Positions 1-13,088 are shown, counted from the stretch's first letter. The stretch: DNA of 62,619 bases from Thiotrichaceae bacterium (GCA_029939505.1 JAOZSV010000003.1:13692-76310), one strand, 5' to 3'. Translations and numbers: made by a program. The notes: generated from the sequence alone by a model not told the origin.

Positions 1-340
1 GAGGTTTGGCTCCATTTTAAAGAAATCTTTTCACGCGAAAAAACCTCTGAGGTTTCCAAAACCTCAGAGGTTTGGCTCCATTTTAAAGAAATCTCTTCAC
101 GCGAAAAAACCTCAGAGGTTTCCAAAACCTCAGAGGTTTGGATTCCATTTTAAAGAAATCTCTTCACGCAAAAAAACCTCAGAGGTTTCTAAAACCTCTG
201 AGGTTTGGCTCCATTTTAAAGAAATCTTTTCACGCGAAAAAACCTCTGAGGTTTCCAAAACCTCAGAGGTTTGGCTCCATTTTAAAGAAATCTCTTCACG
301 CGAAAAAACCTCAGAGGTTTGGATTCCATTTTAAAGTTAG
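1..340. repeat. 66-bp tandem repeat array with AACCTCAGAGGTTT palindromes
   Basis: About five direct units start near positions 1, 67, 133, 200, 266 and 314. Spacing is 66-67 bp; the last full step is only 48 bp because one palindrome copy is missing. Each unit carries the inverted repeat AACCTCAGAGGTTT or AACCTCTGAGGTTT, a CATTTTAAAGAAATC segment and a TTCACGCGAAAAAA segment. A unit length divisible by three keeps a repetitive frame open over 138-353, which I do not regard as a gene. The array continues beyond the left edge. Confidence 0.9.
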
Positions 341-1413
341 CGAACGGTTCTAATATGACAGGTTTTTCCTAAGTTATCCAATTCCCAATTCCCAATTCCC
401 AATCTCCAATTCACAATATCTGAATCATTGCTTATGGATAACTTATTTTTCTCTTTGATCAGATCAATCTGTTTATTATCTTCTATTGCTGCCTGTCCAA
501 ACCAATAAGATAAATCCTTGTTTAAAAACGTCTCTGAGGGTATATGTTGAGAACCATCAAAGGAAAAACTTAAACCCACTAAACCATTCATAATATTAAG
601 AGAGCCAGAACGGAGATAAAAGCGATCATCAAACAATCGTAAAGTACAAAACTGTTCAAGTACCTGCTTGACAATTTTTACAGACACTTTCGCCTTTGCA
701 GGATAAGGACAACGGGGATAAGTAAGATACATATCAGGATCAAGCAATTTTTCTACGTCATAAAGGCTGTATTGGTAGGGATCATTTATTTGCCACAACA
801 TGGCTTGAGCACTTGCATAATGCAATGCACAATGAAAAACACCATGCTCACTGATGAGCTTATTTAATATGCCCTGAATGTCAGTTAAGTGCTTATCAAA
901 TAGACTAGTTACACGATACTCTTGCGACAAATTCTCAGAACTATTCAAACAATCTTTTTGGCATGAAAGCGTTTTAGAATGGGTAATAACGGGTAATTTC
1001 TGCAAATCAAAATCGGCGACGATAAACCCCAAAAATTGCTGTTCATGAATCACAGGGTGCATTGCACTGATACAGGGGCGACCTGTATTTTGACTGATAT
1101 ACACAGAAGATAATAGAAAATGCCGCTTGGGATATAAACTGACGGAGTAAGGTCGTCTTGATAAATCCTGATTGCGGTAAGTGTTATCAACACCGTTGGT
1201 AGTGATGTTAGAGCTGATTTGTCTGCCCAGTTTGTCAACAGCATAAACCAAGTGGCAATAGGGAATTGAACTGAAATGTCTTCGGAGGACTTCATCCAAC
1301 AGTTTTAAATCTGACCAGGCAAAGACACATATTTGAGACAATTCAAGCATCGCTGGTTCAAACAAGGTCGCTAATATTTTACGTTGTTTTCCATTCGTAT
1401 TTTTAACCCACAT
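337..1413 (-). CDS. PDC/Cache-type sensor domain protein
   Basis: 358 aa. Residues ~30-140 resemble extracellular PDC (double-Cache) sensor domains: YAVDKLGRQISSN, then RPYS, then a two-strand segment ending in GFIVADFDL. No transmembrane helix, kinase or GGDEF/EAL part is visible, so it may be a soluble ligand-binding protein or a domain separated from its output. The last ~25 residues (WRLGIGNWELDN) are encoded by an 8-bp tandem repeat (CCCAATTC on the plus strand, about 378-410), so the natural C terminus may have been replaced. Fold assignment is by pattern only and no function is assigned. Confidence 0.55.
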   Translation of the reverse strand: MWVKNTNGKQRKILATLFEPAMLELSQICVFAWSDLKLLDEVLRRHFSSIPYCHLVYAVDKLGRQISSNITTNGVDNTYRNQDLSRRPYSVSLYPKRHFLLSSVYISQNTGRPCISAMHPVIHEQQFLGFIVADFDLQKLPVITHSKTLSCQKDCLNSSENLSQEYRVTSLFDKHLTDIQGILNKLISEHGVFHCALHYASAQAMLWQINDPYQYSLYDVEKLLDPDMYLTYPRCPYPAKAKVSVKIVKQVLEQFCTLRLFDDRFYLRSGSLNIMNGLVGLSFSFDGSQHIPSETFLNKDLSYWFGQAAIEDNKQIDLIKEKNKLSISNDSDIVNWRLGIGNWELDNLGKTCHIRTVR

Positions 1414-1787
1414 TTTTTTATCCTTATTATAGTTACCTTTTTACAATAAATAATCAAAAAATATGCCAATTTTGGACTTAATTTTAATTAAAAGAATTTG
1501 ATAATAATTAAAATGATCTAAAGATATGCTGTCAACTTAAAATGGCTTGCATTTTGCAGTAATGTTCAGAGAAATAATTGAACCTAACAGTTACTTCGTT
1601 TCACAGGACGAACACATAGCCCCTACAAAAGAAAACATTTTGGAGTTCGAGGTTTTAGTTTTTTTGAAAAAAAACTAAATTCGAGGCTAAAGTTTTTTCT
1701 TCAAAAAAACTTTAGCCTCGAATCGAAAACGCTTTAGCTTTGTTAGAGCATATTGAAGAATAATATTTTTACAAAGGATTACTTTCC
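1414..1787. repeat. Intergenic region with a hairpin nested in another hairpin
   Basis: 374 bp between divergent genes. The proximal part is AT-rich and may hold both promoters, but I see no convincing pair of boxes. From 1646 to 1727 a TTCGAGGTTTTAG hairpin is interrupted in its right arm by a complete 43-bp TTCGAGGCTAAAG hairpin (1680-1722), after which the outer arm resumes as TCGAA. A partial GCTTTAGCTTTG repeat follows at ~1730-1742. Confidence 0.8.
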
Positions 1788-2870
1788 ATGAAAAGAATAC
1801 TACAAATTGACGGTGGCGGTATTATGGGGGTTATCCCTTCCACTGTCCTTGCCAGTTTGGAAGAGAAGCTGAGTAATAAGCCCTTATGTAAGTGTTTTGA
1901 TTTGATTACAGGCACTTCCACCGGCGCAATTATTGGCGGTGCCATTGCAGCGGGCGTTCCTGCAAAAGAAATTGCAAGTATCTATACTGACAAAGGTAAA
2001 GAACTCTTTACAAGACGAACTTTATGGAATCCAACAAACTGGTTGCGGAGTAAATATGATCGCAAGCCTTTTATGGATGAAATCGCTAAAACCGAAACAA
2101 TCAATCGGGATGAACAGGGCAACAGGATACCATTAGGCCAAATCAAACTTTCTGATTTAAAACATCGATTCATGGCGACCAGTTTTAATCTCTGCTCACA
2201 GCGAACACATTTTATCAAATCGTGGGAAAAAAGACATGACAAATACCGCCTTATAGATGTGATTTCGTGGTCTGCACTTTCAGCAGCGTATTATTTCGGT
2301 AAAATCAATGTGAGTGATTATGAGTGGTGTCACTTCCAACCAGGCTGTTACAAAGAATGCGGAGAGAGTAGTCAGTCTAAAGATCAATTAGAAGACTACA
2401 AAAGATGCCGCTATCAACCAGACAATGATTCTAAGAATGTTGCCCTAAATAAAGGGGCAGTATTTCAAGATGGGGGACAAGGCGCACATAATAATACACT
2501 GGCTTATGCACTCATGGAAGCGGTGGCAAATGACTGGATAAAAGAGGATGAGGATATTTATATTCTCTCATTAGGTGCAGGCAGCGTCGATCAATATGTT
2601 CCCTACGAAAAGGCTGAAAGGTTCAATCTCCTTAAACAAATCTATCTCCATTACTTAGGGCAAGCGAGAAATGAATCTATTGTGGATCAAGTGCTTGCGA
2701 CAATTCATCTTTCAAGTTACAACCCAAAAATCAAATTCAAGCGAATTGATCGAGTTGTAAAAGAAGCGGAAAATGGGCTGGATAAAGTAGAATATATTGA
2801 ACAATATCGTAAATACGGTGAAGAACTGTCTGAGCAACTGACTGATGAAGACCTAAAAATGTTTTTATAA
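1788..2870 (+). CDS. Patatin-like phospholipase
   Basis: 360 aa. Patatin hallmarks are all present: the oxyanion-hole glycine motif DGGGIMG at residues 8-14, the nucleophile elbow GTSTG with Ser44, and the Asp of the catalytic dyad in QDGG (Asp228). Family members are acyl hydrolases acting on phospholipids or other acyl esters through a Ser-Asp dyad. There is no signal peptide, so a cytosolic or membrane-surface enzyme is likely. Patatin-like proteins occur as effectors in some bacterial defence systems, but no cyclase or other defence partner is next to this one, so a general lipase role is as likely. The start is supported by an AAAGGA segment upstream. Confidence 0.9.
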   Translation: MKRILQIDGGGIMGVIPSTVLASLEEKLSNKPLCKCFDLITGTSTGAIIGGAIAAGVPAKEIASIYTDKGKELFTRRTLWNPTNWLRSKYDRKPFMDEIAKTETINRDEQGNRIPLGQIKLSDLKHRFMATSFNLCSQRTHFIKSWEKRHDKYRLIDVISWSALSAAYYFGKINVSDYEWCHFQPGCYKECGESSQSKDQLEDYKRCRYQPDNDSKNVALNKGAVFQDGGQGAHNNTLAYALMEAVANDWIKEDEDIYILSLGAGSVDQYVPYEKAERFNLLKQIYLHYLGQARNESIVDQVLATIHLSSYNPKIKFKRIDRVVKEAENGLDKVEYIEQYRKYGEELSEQLTDEDLKMFL

Positions 2871-2948
2871 AAGTCTCCAAAGCTGAAGCGTTGGACTCCA
2901 AAAAACGCCGAAATTTCCAATGGAGTACAACGCTTCAGCTTTGTCATT
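2871..2948. terminator. GCTTCAGCTTTG-type inverted repeat between convergent genes
   Basis: The CCAAAGCTGAAGCGTTGG arm at ~2879 and the complementary GTACAACGCTTCAGCTTTG arm at ~2925 can form a long hairpin between the convergent patatin and ligA genes. It belongs to a repeat family found throughout the window, so it may only incidentally act as a bidirectional terminator. Confidence 0.45.
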
Positions 2949-5302
<2,354 letters not shown>

Positions 5303-5518
5303 TTACTGTGATTGTGAAGGCATAAATTCGCCAAGCATTTCTTCCAAACCCAACATATTAATCGCCATTTCTAAACCCATTTTTAATAAAATAACTATAA
5401 TCCCTAAAATAATAAGTGCAGGGATAAGGGCGAATACCCATTTAATCATAAAAATAACCATAGAAAAAAAGGGCATTTTTATGTTGGTAATCACAACATT
5501 TTGGCTTTCATTTTCCAT
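5303..5518 (-). CDS. Small membrane protein, unknown function
   Basis: 71 aa from the MENESQN start at 5518, preferred because an AAAAAAGG purine stretch lies just upstream and the 12 earlier residues look like intergenic sequence. One long or two short hydrophobic segments cover residues ~13-55 (FFSMVIFMIKWVFALIPALI), followed by an amphipathic MGLEEMLGEFMPSQSQ tail. It resembles small integral membrane proteins with no assigned role. I do not recognise the family. Both neighbours are repeats. Confidence 0.6.
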   Translation of the reverse strand: MENESQNVVITNIKMPFFSMVIFMIKWVFALIPALIILGIIVILLKMGLEMAINMLGLEEMLGEFMPSQSQ

Positions 5519-6253
5519 TATTTTAAAACCTTTTTTTTGATGAAAGTGCCTCAATAAATTCTAGTGAAATAACCCAAATCTTATGAAACACTGAATATTG
5601 CAATATATCAATTCTAATTAAAAATTCAATTCTAATTTGAGGCTAAACTTTTTATTCAAAAAATTTTCACCTCAAATATTGTTTATCATTGAGACTAAAA
5701 TGATAAATTCCAAACATATAGAGGTTCAGATAAATCACTTCCAAAAACCTGACAGGTTTCCAAAACCTGTCAGGTTTAGTGTGATAAATCACTTCCAAAA
5801 ACCTGACAGGTTTAGTGTGTGAAATGATTTATCTGAAAAACGATAGAAAAAACGGGAATGTAGTGAACACAAAAATTTTTTATGCGAGTGCTTAATACGT
5901 TTCCATGCTCATAATCATTATAATTAAAGTGATGTCGATTTTCAAATTCTTAGAAATCCGATTTTTTTCAAAAAATCGCTGAAACCTCAGCCCATATTAA
6001 AATATAAATATACTGCACACGGGCATAACTTAAACTTTTTATGCTGGTTCGGTGGGCAACAAAGTGCCCACCCTACAAACCTCAAATTTTCATGTCGGGT
6101 GGGCAATTTTTTTACTGCCCACCTTCTACAAACCTCAAATTTTCATGTAGGGTGGGCAATCTTTTACTGCCCACCTTCCTCATTAAAAAAGTTAAACTTA
6201 TTACCTTGTTGAGTATAGTTAATTAACATAATAATACAGATGGAGAAAAACTA
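5519..6253. repeat. Repeat-rich leader region upstream of gltB
   Basis: 735 bp with no credible gene. It contains three AACCTGACAGGTTT-type inverted repeats (~5742-5815), an AGAAATCCGATTTTTT hairpin (~5948-5975), and copies of the GTGGGCA...TGCCCACC element (6050-6175) whose right end reads CCTTCCTCATTAAAAAAG before AACTTATT. The gltB promoter should lie in the last ~70 bp (TTAATTAACATAATAATACAG), and GGAGAAAA at 6242 is its ribosome binding site. Confidence 0.7.
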
Positions 6254-9200
6254 ATGAGTCACAGCACTTTGCCACCCAAACAAGGACTCTATGATCCACA
6301 GAATGAACATGATGCCTGTGGTGTCGGTTTTATTGTTCATATCAAAGGGCATAAAAACCACGAAATTATCAAACAAGGTTTAGAAATCCTAAAAAATCTA
6401 ACCCATCGAGGTGCAGTAGGTGCTGATCCTCTCGCTGGCGACGGGGCTGGAATTCTTATCCAAACGCCAGATGCTTTTTTGCGCGAAATGTGCAAAACCT
6501 CTTTTGCAACGCCCTTGCCGCCGCTCGGTGAATATGGTGTGGGCATGGTATTTTTGTCGCGTCATGCAGAAGCTGCTTGTGAAAAAGTGGTGACTAAAAT
6601 TATTGCCGATGAAGGACAAATTTTACTGGGCTGGCGAGATGTACCAACGAATAATAACTGCTTAGGCGAAAGTGTTAAAGCCTGTGAGCCTGTGATTCGG
6701 CAAGTGTTTATAAAAAAAGGGAGCAATTGCGCTGATCAGGATACTTTTGAGCGGAAACTGTTTATTATTCGCAAAATCATCGAACATGCCGTTGAACGCG
6801 AATTGAAATTAAATAAAACTCATTTTTATATTCCCTCCTTTTCATCACGCACCCTATTATACAAAGGCATGTTACTCGCTAATCAAGTCGGGGATTTTTA
6901 TCCTGATTTATTAGATGAACGCATGATAACGGCACTGGCTCTCGTCCATCAACGCTTTTCAACAAATACATTTCCAACTTGGGATTTAGCGCAACCTTTC
7001 CGCATGATTTGCCATAATGGTGAATTCAACACCTTGCGCGGCAATATCAATTGGATGGCCGCCCGCCGTCATTCGATGGTTTCCGAATTACTCGGCGATG
7101 ATTTGAAAAAATTATGGCCTTTGATTACTAAAGGACGCTCTGACTCTGCCAGTTTTGACAATGCCCTAGAATTACTGGTGGCGGGCGGCTACCCCATAGC
7201 AGAAGCAATGATGCTGCTCATTCCAGAAGCCTGGGCGGATAATCCACTCATGGACGAAAAGCGTCGCGCATTCTACGAATATCGTGCTGCCCTCATGGAA
7301 CCTTGGGATGGTCCAGCGGCGGTTGCCTTCACAGATGGCCGCCAAATTGGAGCCACTTTGGATAGAAATGGCTTACGTCCTGCGCGTTACTTAGTCACCA
7401 ATGATGACATCGTGATCATGGGATCAGAAATGGGCGTACTTAATATCCCACAGGAAAAGATCATCAAAAAATGGCGGTTGCAACCCGGCAAAATGTTTTT
7501 GATTGATACCGAACAAGGACGCATTATTGATGATGCTGAATTAAAAGCGCAATTAGCCAACAATGCCCCCTATCAAGATTGGTTAGATAAAACGCAAATT
7601 TCCTTGGAAGAGTTACCCCCTGAAGTAGCCGCAATGCCACCGTCTAAAAAAACGTTTTTAGATCGTCAACAGGCTTTCGGTTATACGCAAGAAGACTTGA
7701 AAATCTTTTTAATACCAATGGTTATTAGTGGTCAAGACCCGATTGGCTCAATGGGTGTTGATACCTCGCTGGCCGTATTATCAAATCGCCCAAGAATGCT
7801 ATATGACTACTTCAAGCAAAATTTCGCACAAGTCACGAATCCGCCGATTGATCCGATTCGAGAAGAATTAGTCATGTCCTTAGTCTCCATGATTGGACCC
7901 CGCCCTAATCTCTTAGGACTCAAACAAGGACCTTCTCATAAGCGGCTTGAAGTCCGTCAGCCCATTTTGACGAATACCGATTTAGAAAAAGTACGCCGTA
8001 TTGAAGCTCGCACGGGTGGCGCGTTTCACACAAAAACGCTGAATATCTGTTATTCAGCAAACAGTGAACAATCCGTGAAACTCAGTATGGAAACCGCCCT
8101 GAACCAACTGTGCAAACAAGCTGAAGAAGCGGTACTCGCGGGTAATAATATTTTAATCCTATCTGATCGCGCTGTAGATGCCGATCATATTGCTATTCCT
8201 GCCCTCTTAGCAACATCGGCTGTTCATCATTACTTGATAAAAAAAGGCTTACGCACAGAATCGGGGTTAGTCGTAGAAACAGGCGAAGCGCGTGAAGTTC
8301 AACATTTTTGTTTGCTCGCAGGCTACGGAGCAGAAGCGATTAATCCCTACCTTGCTTTTGATACACTTTCTAGCATTCGGCACACATTGCCTGAAAAACT
8401 GACTGAACAAGAAGTCCACAAACGCTATATCAAAGCCGTCAATAAAGGACTATTAAAAGTCATGTCAAAAATGGGCATTTCCACCTATCAATCTTATTGT
8501 GGTGCCCAGATTTTTGATGCAATCGGATTAGCTAATGACTTTATAGAACGCTATTTCACCGGCACGCAATGTAGTACATCCGGTGTTGGATTAGCCGAAA
8601 TTGCAGAAGAAACCGTGCAGAAACACCAGTTAGCGTATGGAAATGCACCCCTGTATCGCAATGCGTTAGAGGTTGGCGGAGAATATGCTTATCGCGTTGA
8701 TGGAGAAAAACACGCTTGGACTCCTCAAAGTATTAGCACATTACAACAAGCCACTCGCAACAATAACCGCGCGTTATATGATGAATACGCCAAAGAAATC
8801 AATGAACAAAATGAACGAATACTCACATTACGCGGACTGTTTGAATTTAAACCGGCTAATGAACCGATTCCCTTAGAAGAAGTTGAACCCGCATCAGAGA
8901 TTATAAAACGCTTTGCGACAGGCGCGATGTCCTTTGGTTCTATTTCTTATGAAGCGCACACAACTATCGCTATCGCCATGAATCGTCTTGGCGGAAAATC
9001 CAATACCGGAGAAGGCGGCGAAGAAGCAGAACGCTATGTACCGCTGCCTAATGGTGATTCAAAACGTTCCGCCATTAAACAAGTCGCCTCCGGGCGATTT
9101 GGTGTCACGACAGAATATTTAGTGAATGCTGATGATATTCAAATTAAAATCGCGCAAGGCGCGAAACCAGGCGAAGGCGGACAATTACCCGGTCATAAAG

Positions 9201-10858
9201 TCAATAAAACCATCGCACGAGTTCGTCACTCCACGCCCGGCGTAGGGCTGATTTCACCGCCCCCACATCACGACATTTATTCGATTGAAGACTTAGCACA
9301 ATTGATTCACGATCTCAAAAACGTCAATCCCAAAGCAAGGATTAGCGTCAAACTCGTCTCTGAAATTGGAGTAGGTACAGTCGCAGCGGGTGTTTCCAAA
9401 GCCCATGCTGATCATGTAACGATTTCCGGCTATGAAGGTGGCACAGGGGCAAGTCCCATTACTTCCATTAAACACGCCGGTTCACCTTGGGAAATCGGTT
9501 TAGCTGAAACCCACCAAACCTTAATCCTCAACAAATTGCGAGGACGCATTGCGGTGCAAACCGATGGTGGATTACGGACTGGGCGTGATGTCGTCATCGC
9601 CGCCTTATTGGGTGCTGATGAATTTGGCTTTGCAACAAGCGCATTAATTGTATCCGGCTGCATTATGATGCGTAAATGCCATCTCAATACCTGCCCTGTA
9701 GGTGTCGCAACGCAAGACCCTGAATTGCGTAAGCGTTTTATGGGAAAACCTGAATATCTCGTCAATTTTTTCACATTTTTAGCTGAAGATATCCGAGAAT
9801 GGATGGCAAAACTGGGTTTTCGCACCATCAATGAAATGATTGGACGTTCTGATAAACTAGATATGCGCCGCGCCATTTCCCATTGGAAAGCCAAAGGACT
9901 TGACTTCTCACGCATTTTATATAAACCAGAAGTGGGACCAGATGTCGCCGTTTATCATTGTGAAAAGCAAGAACATGGCTTAGAAAATGCGCTAGATCAA
10001 TCCCTTATCAAACAAGCAAAACCCGCATTAGAAAACCGTACTCCTGTAAAGATTGAAATACCGATTTGCAATAGTAATCGGACTTTCGGTGCAATGTTAT
10101 CTGGCGAAGTGGCTAAACGTTATGGACATAAAGGGCTGCCAGAAAACACGATTGATATTAAAGTCATCGGCTGCGCTGGACAAAGTTTTGGGGCTTTTGT
10201 CGCGCATGGCGTGACAATTGAATTGATAGGCGAAGCCAACGACTATGTCGGCAAAGGTTTAAGTGGAGGGCGTTTAATCATTTACCCGCCAAAAGAATGT
10301 CCCATTGTCGCAGAAGAAAATATCATTGTCGGCAATACAGTATTATACGGTGCCATTAGCGGCGAATGCTATTTCAGAGGAGTCGGCGGAGAACGTTTTG
10401 CCGTGCGTAACTCAGGGGCTATCGCAGTGATTGAAGGGCTTGGCGATCACGGTTGCGAATACATGACAGGCGGTATTGTCGTAGTACTCGGTACGACTGG
10501 ACGTAATTTTGCCGCCGGGATGAGTGGTGGAATTGCTTATGTGCTTGATGAAATCGGCAATTTTGAACAGCGTTGCAACCTGTCGATGGTTGAACTAGAA
10601 CCCATTATCGCAGAAGAAATCGCTTTAGAAAAAAATTATCATCAAAGCGGCGATTTAGAAACACATGGGCTAGTCGATATTATGCACGATATGACAAGCA
10701 ACGATGCGATTCGTCTCAAAACGCTAATTGAACGACATTTCAAATATACCAATAGTCGTCGCGCAAAAGAAATTCTTGAAAACTGGAATGAGTATTTACC
10801 GAAATTTGTCAAAATTATGCCTGTTGACTATCGACGTGCTTTGATGCAATTGCATTAG
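6254..10858 (+). CDS. gltB: Glutamate synthase large subunit GltB
   Basis: 1534 aa, full length for GltB. It transfers the amide nitrogen of glutamine to 2-oxoglutarate, giving two glutamates. Order: a short propeptide, then Cys22 in DACGVGF, the class II glutaminase nucleophile exposed after cleavage; central domain; FMN-binding synthase barrel ([20 protein letters not shown]); 3Fe-4S cysteines at 1136, 1142 and 1147 in [12 protein letters not shown]; and a C-terminal GXG beta-helix domain ([16 protein letters not shown]). The small subunit GltD is not adjacent, which is unusual for the NADPH form, so gltD must lie elsewhere or a ferredoxin may supply electrons. SD GGAGAAAA precedes the ATG. 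Confidence 0.97.
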   Translation: MSHSTLPPKQGLYDPQNEHDACGVGFIVHIKGHKNHEIIKQGLEILKNLTHRGAVGADPLAGDGAGILIQTPDAFLREMCKTSFATPLPPLGEYGVGMVFLSRHAEAACEKVVTKIIADEGQILLGWRDVPTNNNCLGESVKACEPVIRQVFIKKGSNCADQDTFERKLFIIRKIIEHAVERELKLNKTHFYIPSFSSRTLLYKGMLLANQVGDFYPDLLDERMITALALVHQRFSTNTFPTWDLAQPFRMICHNGEFNTLRGNINWMAARRHSMVSELLGDDLKKLWPLITKGRSDSASFDNALELLVAGGYPIAEAMMLLIPEAWADNPLMDEKRRAFYEYRAALMEPWDGPAAVAFTDGRQIGATLDRNGLRPARYLVTNDDIVIMGSEMGVLNIPQEKIIKKWRLQPGKMFLIDTEQGRIIDDAELKAQLANNAPYQDWLDKTQISLEELPPEVAAMPPSKKTFLDRQQAFGYTQEDLKIFLIPMVISGQDPIGSMGVDTSLAVLSNRPRMLYDYFKQNFAQVTNPPIDPIREELVMSLVSMIGPRPNLLGLKQGPSHKRLEVRQPILTNTDLEKVRRIEARTGGAFHTKTLNICYSANSEQSVKLSMETALNQLCKQAEEAVLAGNNILILSDRAVDADHIAIPALLATSAVHHYLIKKGLRTESGLVVETGEAREVQHFCLLAGYGAEAINPYLAFDTLSSIRHTLPEKLTEQEVHKRYIKAVNKGLLKVMSKMGISTYQSYCGAQIFDAIGLANDFIERYFTGTQCSTSGVGLAEIAEETVQKHQLAYGNAPLYRNALEVGGEYAYRVDGEKHAWTPQSISTLQQATRNNNRALYDEYAKEINEQNERILTLRGLFEFKPANEPIPLEEVEPASEIIKRFATGAMSFGSISYEAHTTIAIAMNRLGGKSNTGEGGEEAERYVPLPNGDSKRSAIKQVASGRFGVTTEYLVNADDIQIKIAQGAKPGEGGQLPGHKVNKTIARVRHSTPGVGLISPPPHHDIYSIEDLAQLIHDLKNVNPKARISVKLVSEIGVGTVAAGVSKAHADHVTISGYEGGTGASPITSIKHAGSPWEIGLAETHQTLILNKLRGRIAVQTDGGLRTGRDVVIAALLGADEFGFATSALIVSGCIMMRKCHLNTCPVGVATQDPELRKRFMGKPEYLVNFFTFLAEDIREWMAKLGFRTINEMIGRSDKLDMRRAISHWKAKGLDFSRILYKPEVGPDVAVYHCEKQEHGLENALDQSLIKQAKPALENRTPVKIEIPICNSNRTFGAMLSGEVAKRYGHKGLPENTIDIKVIGCAGQSFGAFVAHGVTIELIGEANDYVGKGLSGGRLIIYPPKECPIVAEENIIVGNTVLYGAISGECYFRGVGGERFAVRNSGAIAVIEGLGDHGCEYMTGGIVVVLGTTGRNFAAGMSGGIAYVLDEIGNFEQRCNLSMVELEPIIAEEIALEKNYHQSGDLETHGLVDIMHDMTSNDAIRLKTLIERHFKYTNSRRAKEILENWNEYLPKFVKIMPVDYRRALMQLH

Positions 10859-11037
10859 AACTAAAAGTGCTTTTTTTGGAGTCCAACGCTTTCGCTTTGG
10901 ACTTTTTTTGGAGTCCAAACCTTTAGATTTGGAATTTTTTTGGAGTCCAACGCTTCAGCTTTGGACTTTTTTTGGAGTTCTTTTTTATTGTTCCCAAAGC
11001 TAAAGCGTTGTACTCCAAAATACCTGGTTTGGAGCAA
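10859..11037. repeat. Tandem GGAGTCCAACGCTTCAGC repeats after gltB
   Basis: Four head-to-tail copies of a ~33-bp unit (TTTTTTTGGAGTCCAACGC..TTTGGA) start near 10872, 10907, 10939 and 10970. They end with an inverted copy, CCCAAAGCTAAAGCGTTGT, at 10993. T-rich stretches after each arm could serve as the gltB terminator. Confidence 0.75.
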
Positions 11038-11269
11038 ATGATGAACTTAACCGTTACTCAAGAAGGTGCCTCACTTTTCTAATGAGGAAGGTGGGCAAAA
11101 AAAAGACTTTGCCCACCCTACCTAAAAGTTTAAATTATGCCAGCGTGATATACAAACTGATGCTGAATATGAAGCCGCTATGCAATCCTATTTATCACAT
11201 CCCGCCTACCTATTAAGTGATCCATCTCAAAAATACCCACAACGGGAGACACTTTATTTAAACTTTTAA
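11038..11269 (+). pseudogene. Small gene remnant interrupted by a GTGGGCA element
   Basis: ATG at 11038 opens a frame (MMNLTVTQEGASLF) that stops inside a GTGGGCA repeat. Beyond that repeat another frame (11141-11269) carries protein-like sequence, with QRDIQTDAEYEAAMQSY and SDPSQKYPQRETLY. Joining the two across the element gives a plausible ~58-residue protein, but the second element at 11257 cuts it off, so the real end is lost. I do not recognise the family. Calling this one interrupted gene is inference from codon-like composition on both sides. Confidence 0.35.
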
Positions 11270-11311
11270 GTAGGGTGGGCAAAGTCTTTTTTTTGCCCAC
11301 CTTCCTCATTA
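11080..11311. repeat. 55-bp inverted repeat pair flanking a gene fragment
   Basis: 11080-11134 (TAATGAGGAAGGTGGGC ... AAAAGTTTAAA) and 11257-11311 are inverted copies, differing at one position by my comparison. Each copy itself holds a GGTGGGCA/TGCCCACC hairpin. They enclose 122 bp of gene fragment, so the unit resembles a small composite element. Confidence 0.75.
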
Positions 11312-11451
11312 AAAAAATTTGTTCCCACGCTGAGTTTAACTAACCACTATCCAATACAACTTCTTCAAAAAAACCTCAAAAAAACCTCGAATATATTCTG
11401 AAACTTGATTTTGCTAAAAATTCTTTTTTTAATACTTTTAATCATTATTAC
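11312..11451. promoter_or_regulatory. Presumed leader of gcvT
   Basis: AT-rich sequence ahead of gcvT. I looked for a glycine riboswitch, the usual control of gcv genes, and found none of its conserved core. No clear Shine-Dalgarno precedes ATGATGG. Confidence 0.3.
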
Positions 11452-12540
11452 ATGATGGAAAAAAAAACACCGTTATATCACAAATACTCAGAGGCTAAAA
11501 TCGTCGATTTTGGCGGTTGGCGTATGCCATTACATTATGGCTCACAAATTAATGAACATCATCAAGTGCGTCACGATGCAGGCGTGTTTGATGTTTCACA
11601 CATGACGATCATTGATTTAACCGGACAAAAAGTCCGTGATTTTTTGCGCTATTTGCTCGCCAATGATGTGGGGCGTTTGAAAAATAAGGGCAAAGCACTC
11701 TATAGTTGTATGCTAAATGAACAAGGCGGTGTGATCGATGATTTGATTGTTTATTTTCAAAATGACACTCAATTTCGACTGATCACGAATGCAGCAACGC
11801 GGGATAAAAATATTGCTTGGATTAAAAAACAGGCAAAAACGTTTGATGTACAAATTCACGAGCGTGATGATCTCGCAATTTTAGCTATACAAGGACGTTA
11901 CGCCATAGAAAAAGTTCTCCCCCTATTACCAAAAAATTTACACGCCTCAGCAAAAACGCTTGCACCTTTTCATGCGATATGGAATAATGAAGAACTGTTT
12001 ATTGGACGAACAGGCTATACGGGTGAAGATGGATTTGAAATCATTTTACCCGCCCAACAAGCACCAGAATGGTGGGATGCGCTACTTGCCGCAGAAATCG
12101 CGCCTATTGGTTTAGGAGCGCGTGACACTTTGCGCCTTGAAGCAGGCTTGAATTTATATGGGGCGGATATGGATGAAAATTATTCCCCTTTGGAATCAGG
12201 GTTAAGTTGGACAGTCGCTTTTAAACCAGAAAATCGGGATTTCATTGGACGTAGTGCCTTGCAAGTTCAGCGTGAAAGTGGTATTCATCCTATCATGGTA
12301 GGCTTAGTCTTACGAGAAAGGGGAATATTACGACAACATCAAACCGTGAGAACTGAAAATGGTGTTGGAGAAATTACCAGCGGCACATTTTCACCAACGT
12401 TGGGCGTTTCTATCGCTCTTGCCCGTTTGCCAGCAGGGAAGCATGAACGTGTTTTTGTCACCATTCGCAATAGAGAATTATCGGCAGAAGTCGTTAAACC
12501 TCCATTTGTGCGACAGGGCAAAATCTGTGTAGAATTGTGA
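11452..12540 (+). CDS. gcvT: Glycine cleavage T protein (aminomethyltransferase)
   Basis: 362 aa, normal length. GcvT takes the aminomethyl group from the lipoyl arm of GcvH, releases ammonia and passes the one-carbon unit to tetrahydrofolate. Diagnostic segments: FGGWRMPLHYGSQINEH near the N terminus, GVFDVSHM, the folate-binding region GYTGEDGFEI, LGARDTLRLEAGLNLYG, and a C-terminal barrel with GEITSGTFSPTLG. gcvH follows after 25 bp, indicating one transcript. The start is one of two adjacent ATG codons. The gcvP genes that usually complete this operon are not in the window; repeats and a broken gene follow gcvH. Confidence 0.97.
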   Translation: MMEKKTPLYHKYSEAKIVDFGGWRMPLHYGSQINEHHQVRHDAGVFDVSHMTIIDLTGQKVRDFLRYLLANDVGRLKNKGKALYSCMLNEQGGVIDDLIVYFQNDTQFRLITNAATRDKNIAWIKKQAKTFDVQIHERDDLAILAIQGRYAIEKVLPLLPKNLHASAKTLAPFHAIWNNEELFIGRTGYTGEDGFEIILPAQQAPEWWDALLAAEIAPIGLGARDTLRLEAGLNLYGADMDENYSPLESGLSWTVAFKPENRDFIGRSALQVQRESGIHPIMVGLVLRERGILRQHQTVRTENGVGEITSGTFSPTLGVSIALARLPAGKHERVFVTIRNRELSAEVVKPPFVRQGKICVEL

Positions 12541-12565
12541 ATTAAACGGATAACTGAGAATTAAT

Positions 12566-12958
12566 ATGAGTAAAATACCTGATAATTTAAAATATACCGA
12601 ATCCCACGAATGGGTGCGTATAGAAGAAGAGGACATTGTCACTATTGGCATTACCGAACACGCCCAAAAAAACTTAGGCGACTTAGTCTATGTTGAAGTG
12701 CCAGAAGTCGGGATCACACTGAAAATCAAAGATGAAACCGGTGTTGTTGAATCGGTTAAATCTGCTGAAGATTTGTACAGCCCATTATCCGGTGAAGTGA
12801 TTGACAGTAACACCATTTTAGCGGATACCCCTGAATTGGTGAATAAAAGCCCTTATGATGAAGGTTGGTTGTTCAAAATGAAATTGACTGAAAAGGCTGA
12901 GTTGGACAATCTGTTAGGGGCAGCCGAATATGCGAAATTCATTGCAGATGATGAATAA
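12566..12958 (+). CDS. gcvH: Glycine cleavage H protein
   Basis: 130 aa, typical size. GcvH is the lipoylated shuttle of the glycine cleavage complex and carries intermediates between GcvP, GcvT and dihydrolipoyl dehydrogenase. It starts YTESHEWVRIEEE, has ITEHAQKNLGDLVYVEVPEVG, and carries the lipoyl lysine Lys65 in ESVKSAEDLYSP. The C terminus (YDEGWLFKMKL) is complete. It is co-directional with gcvT, 25 bp downstream. Confidence 0.97.
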   Translation: MSKIPDNLKYTESHEWVRIEEEDIVTIGITEHAQKNLGDLVYVEVPEVGITLKIKDETGVVESVKSAEDLYSPLSGEVIDSNTILADTPELVNKSPYDEGWLFKMKLTEKAELDNLLGAAEYAKFIADDE

Positions 12959-13088
12959 ACGCTGATAAAAAGCGATTGCCGAGGTTGGAAAAGTCGTTTT
13001 AAACCTGACAGGTTTTTGAAACCTGTCAGGTTTGGCTTTAAAAGTGTTGGAAGTGATTAAAGTCTCATTTCTAAGATGGAAAATTAAC

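Noticed and set aside
1-340. CRISPR-like periodic array
   Set aside because: Units are contiguous 66-bp tandem repeats with internal palindromes; there are no unique spacers between conserved repeats and no cas genes nearby.
138-353. 71-codon open frame
   Set aside because: It is created by a tandem repeat with a period divisible by three; the peptide is itself repetitive and has no start signal.
1788-2870. CapV-type effector of a CBASS defence system
   Set aside because: The patatin core fits, but no nucleotidyltransferase or accessory CBASS gene is adjacent; ligA and a sensor gene are the neighbours.
6041-6226. 61-codon open frame upstream of gltB
   Set aside because: It lies wholly in GTGGGCA/TGCCCACC repeats and would overlap the gltB leader.
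9430-9915. 161-codon antisense frame in gltB
   Set aside because: It is a shadow of strongly conserved synthase-domain codons on the plus strand; no SD and no recognisable family.
11312-11451. Glycine riboswitch upstream of gcvT
   Set aside because: The conserved aptamer core was not found in the leader; only repeats and AT-rich sequence are present.
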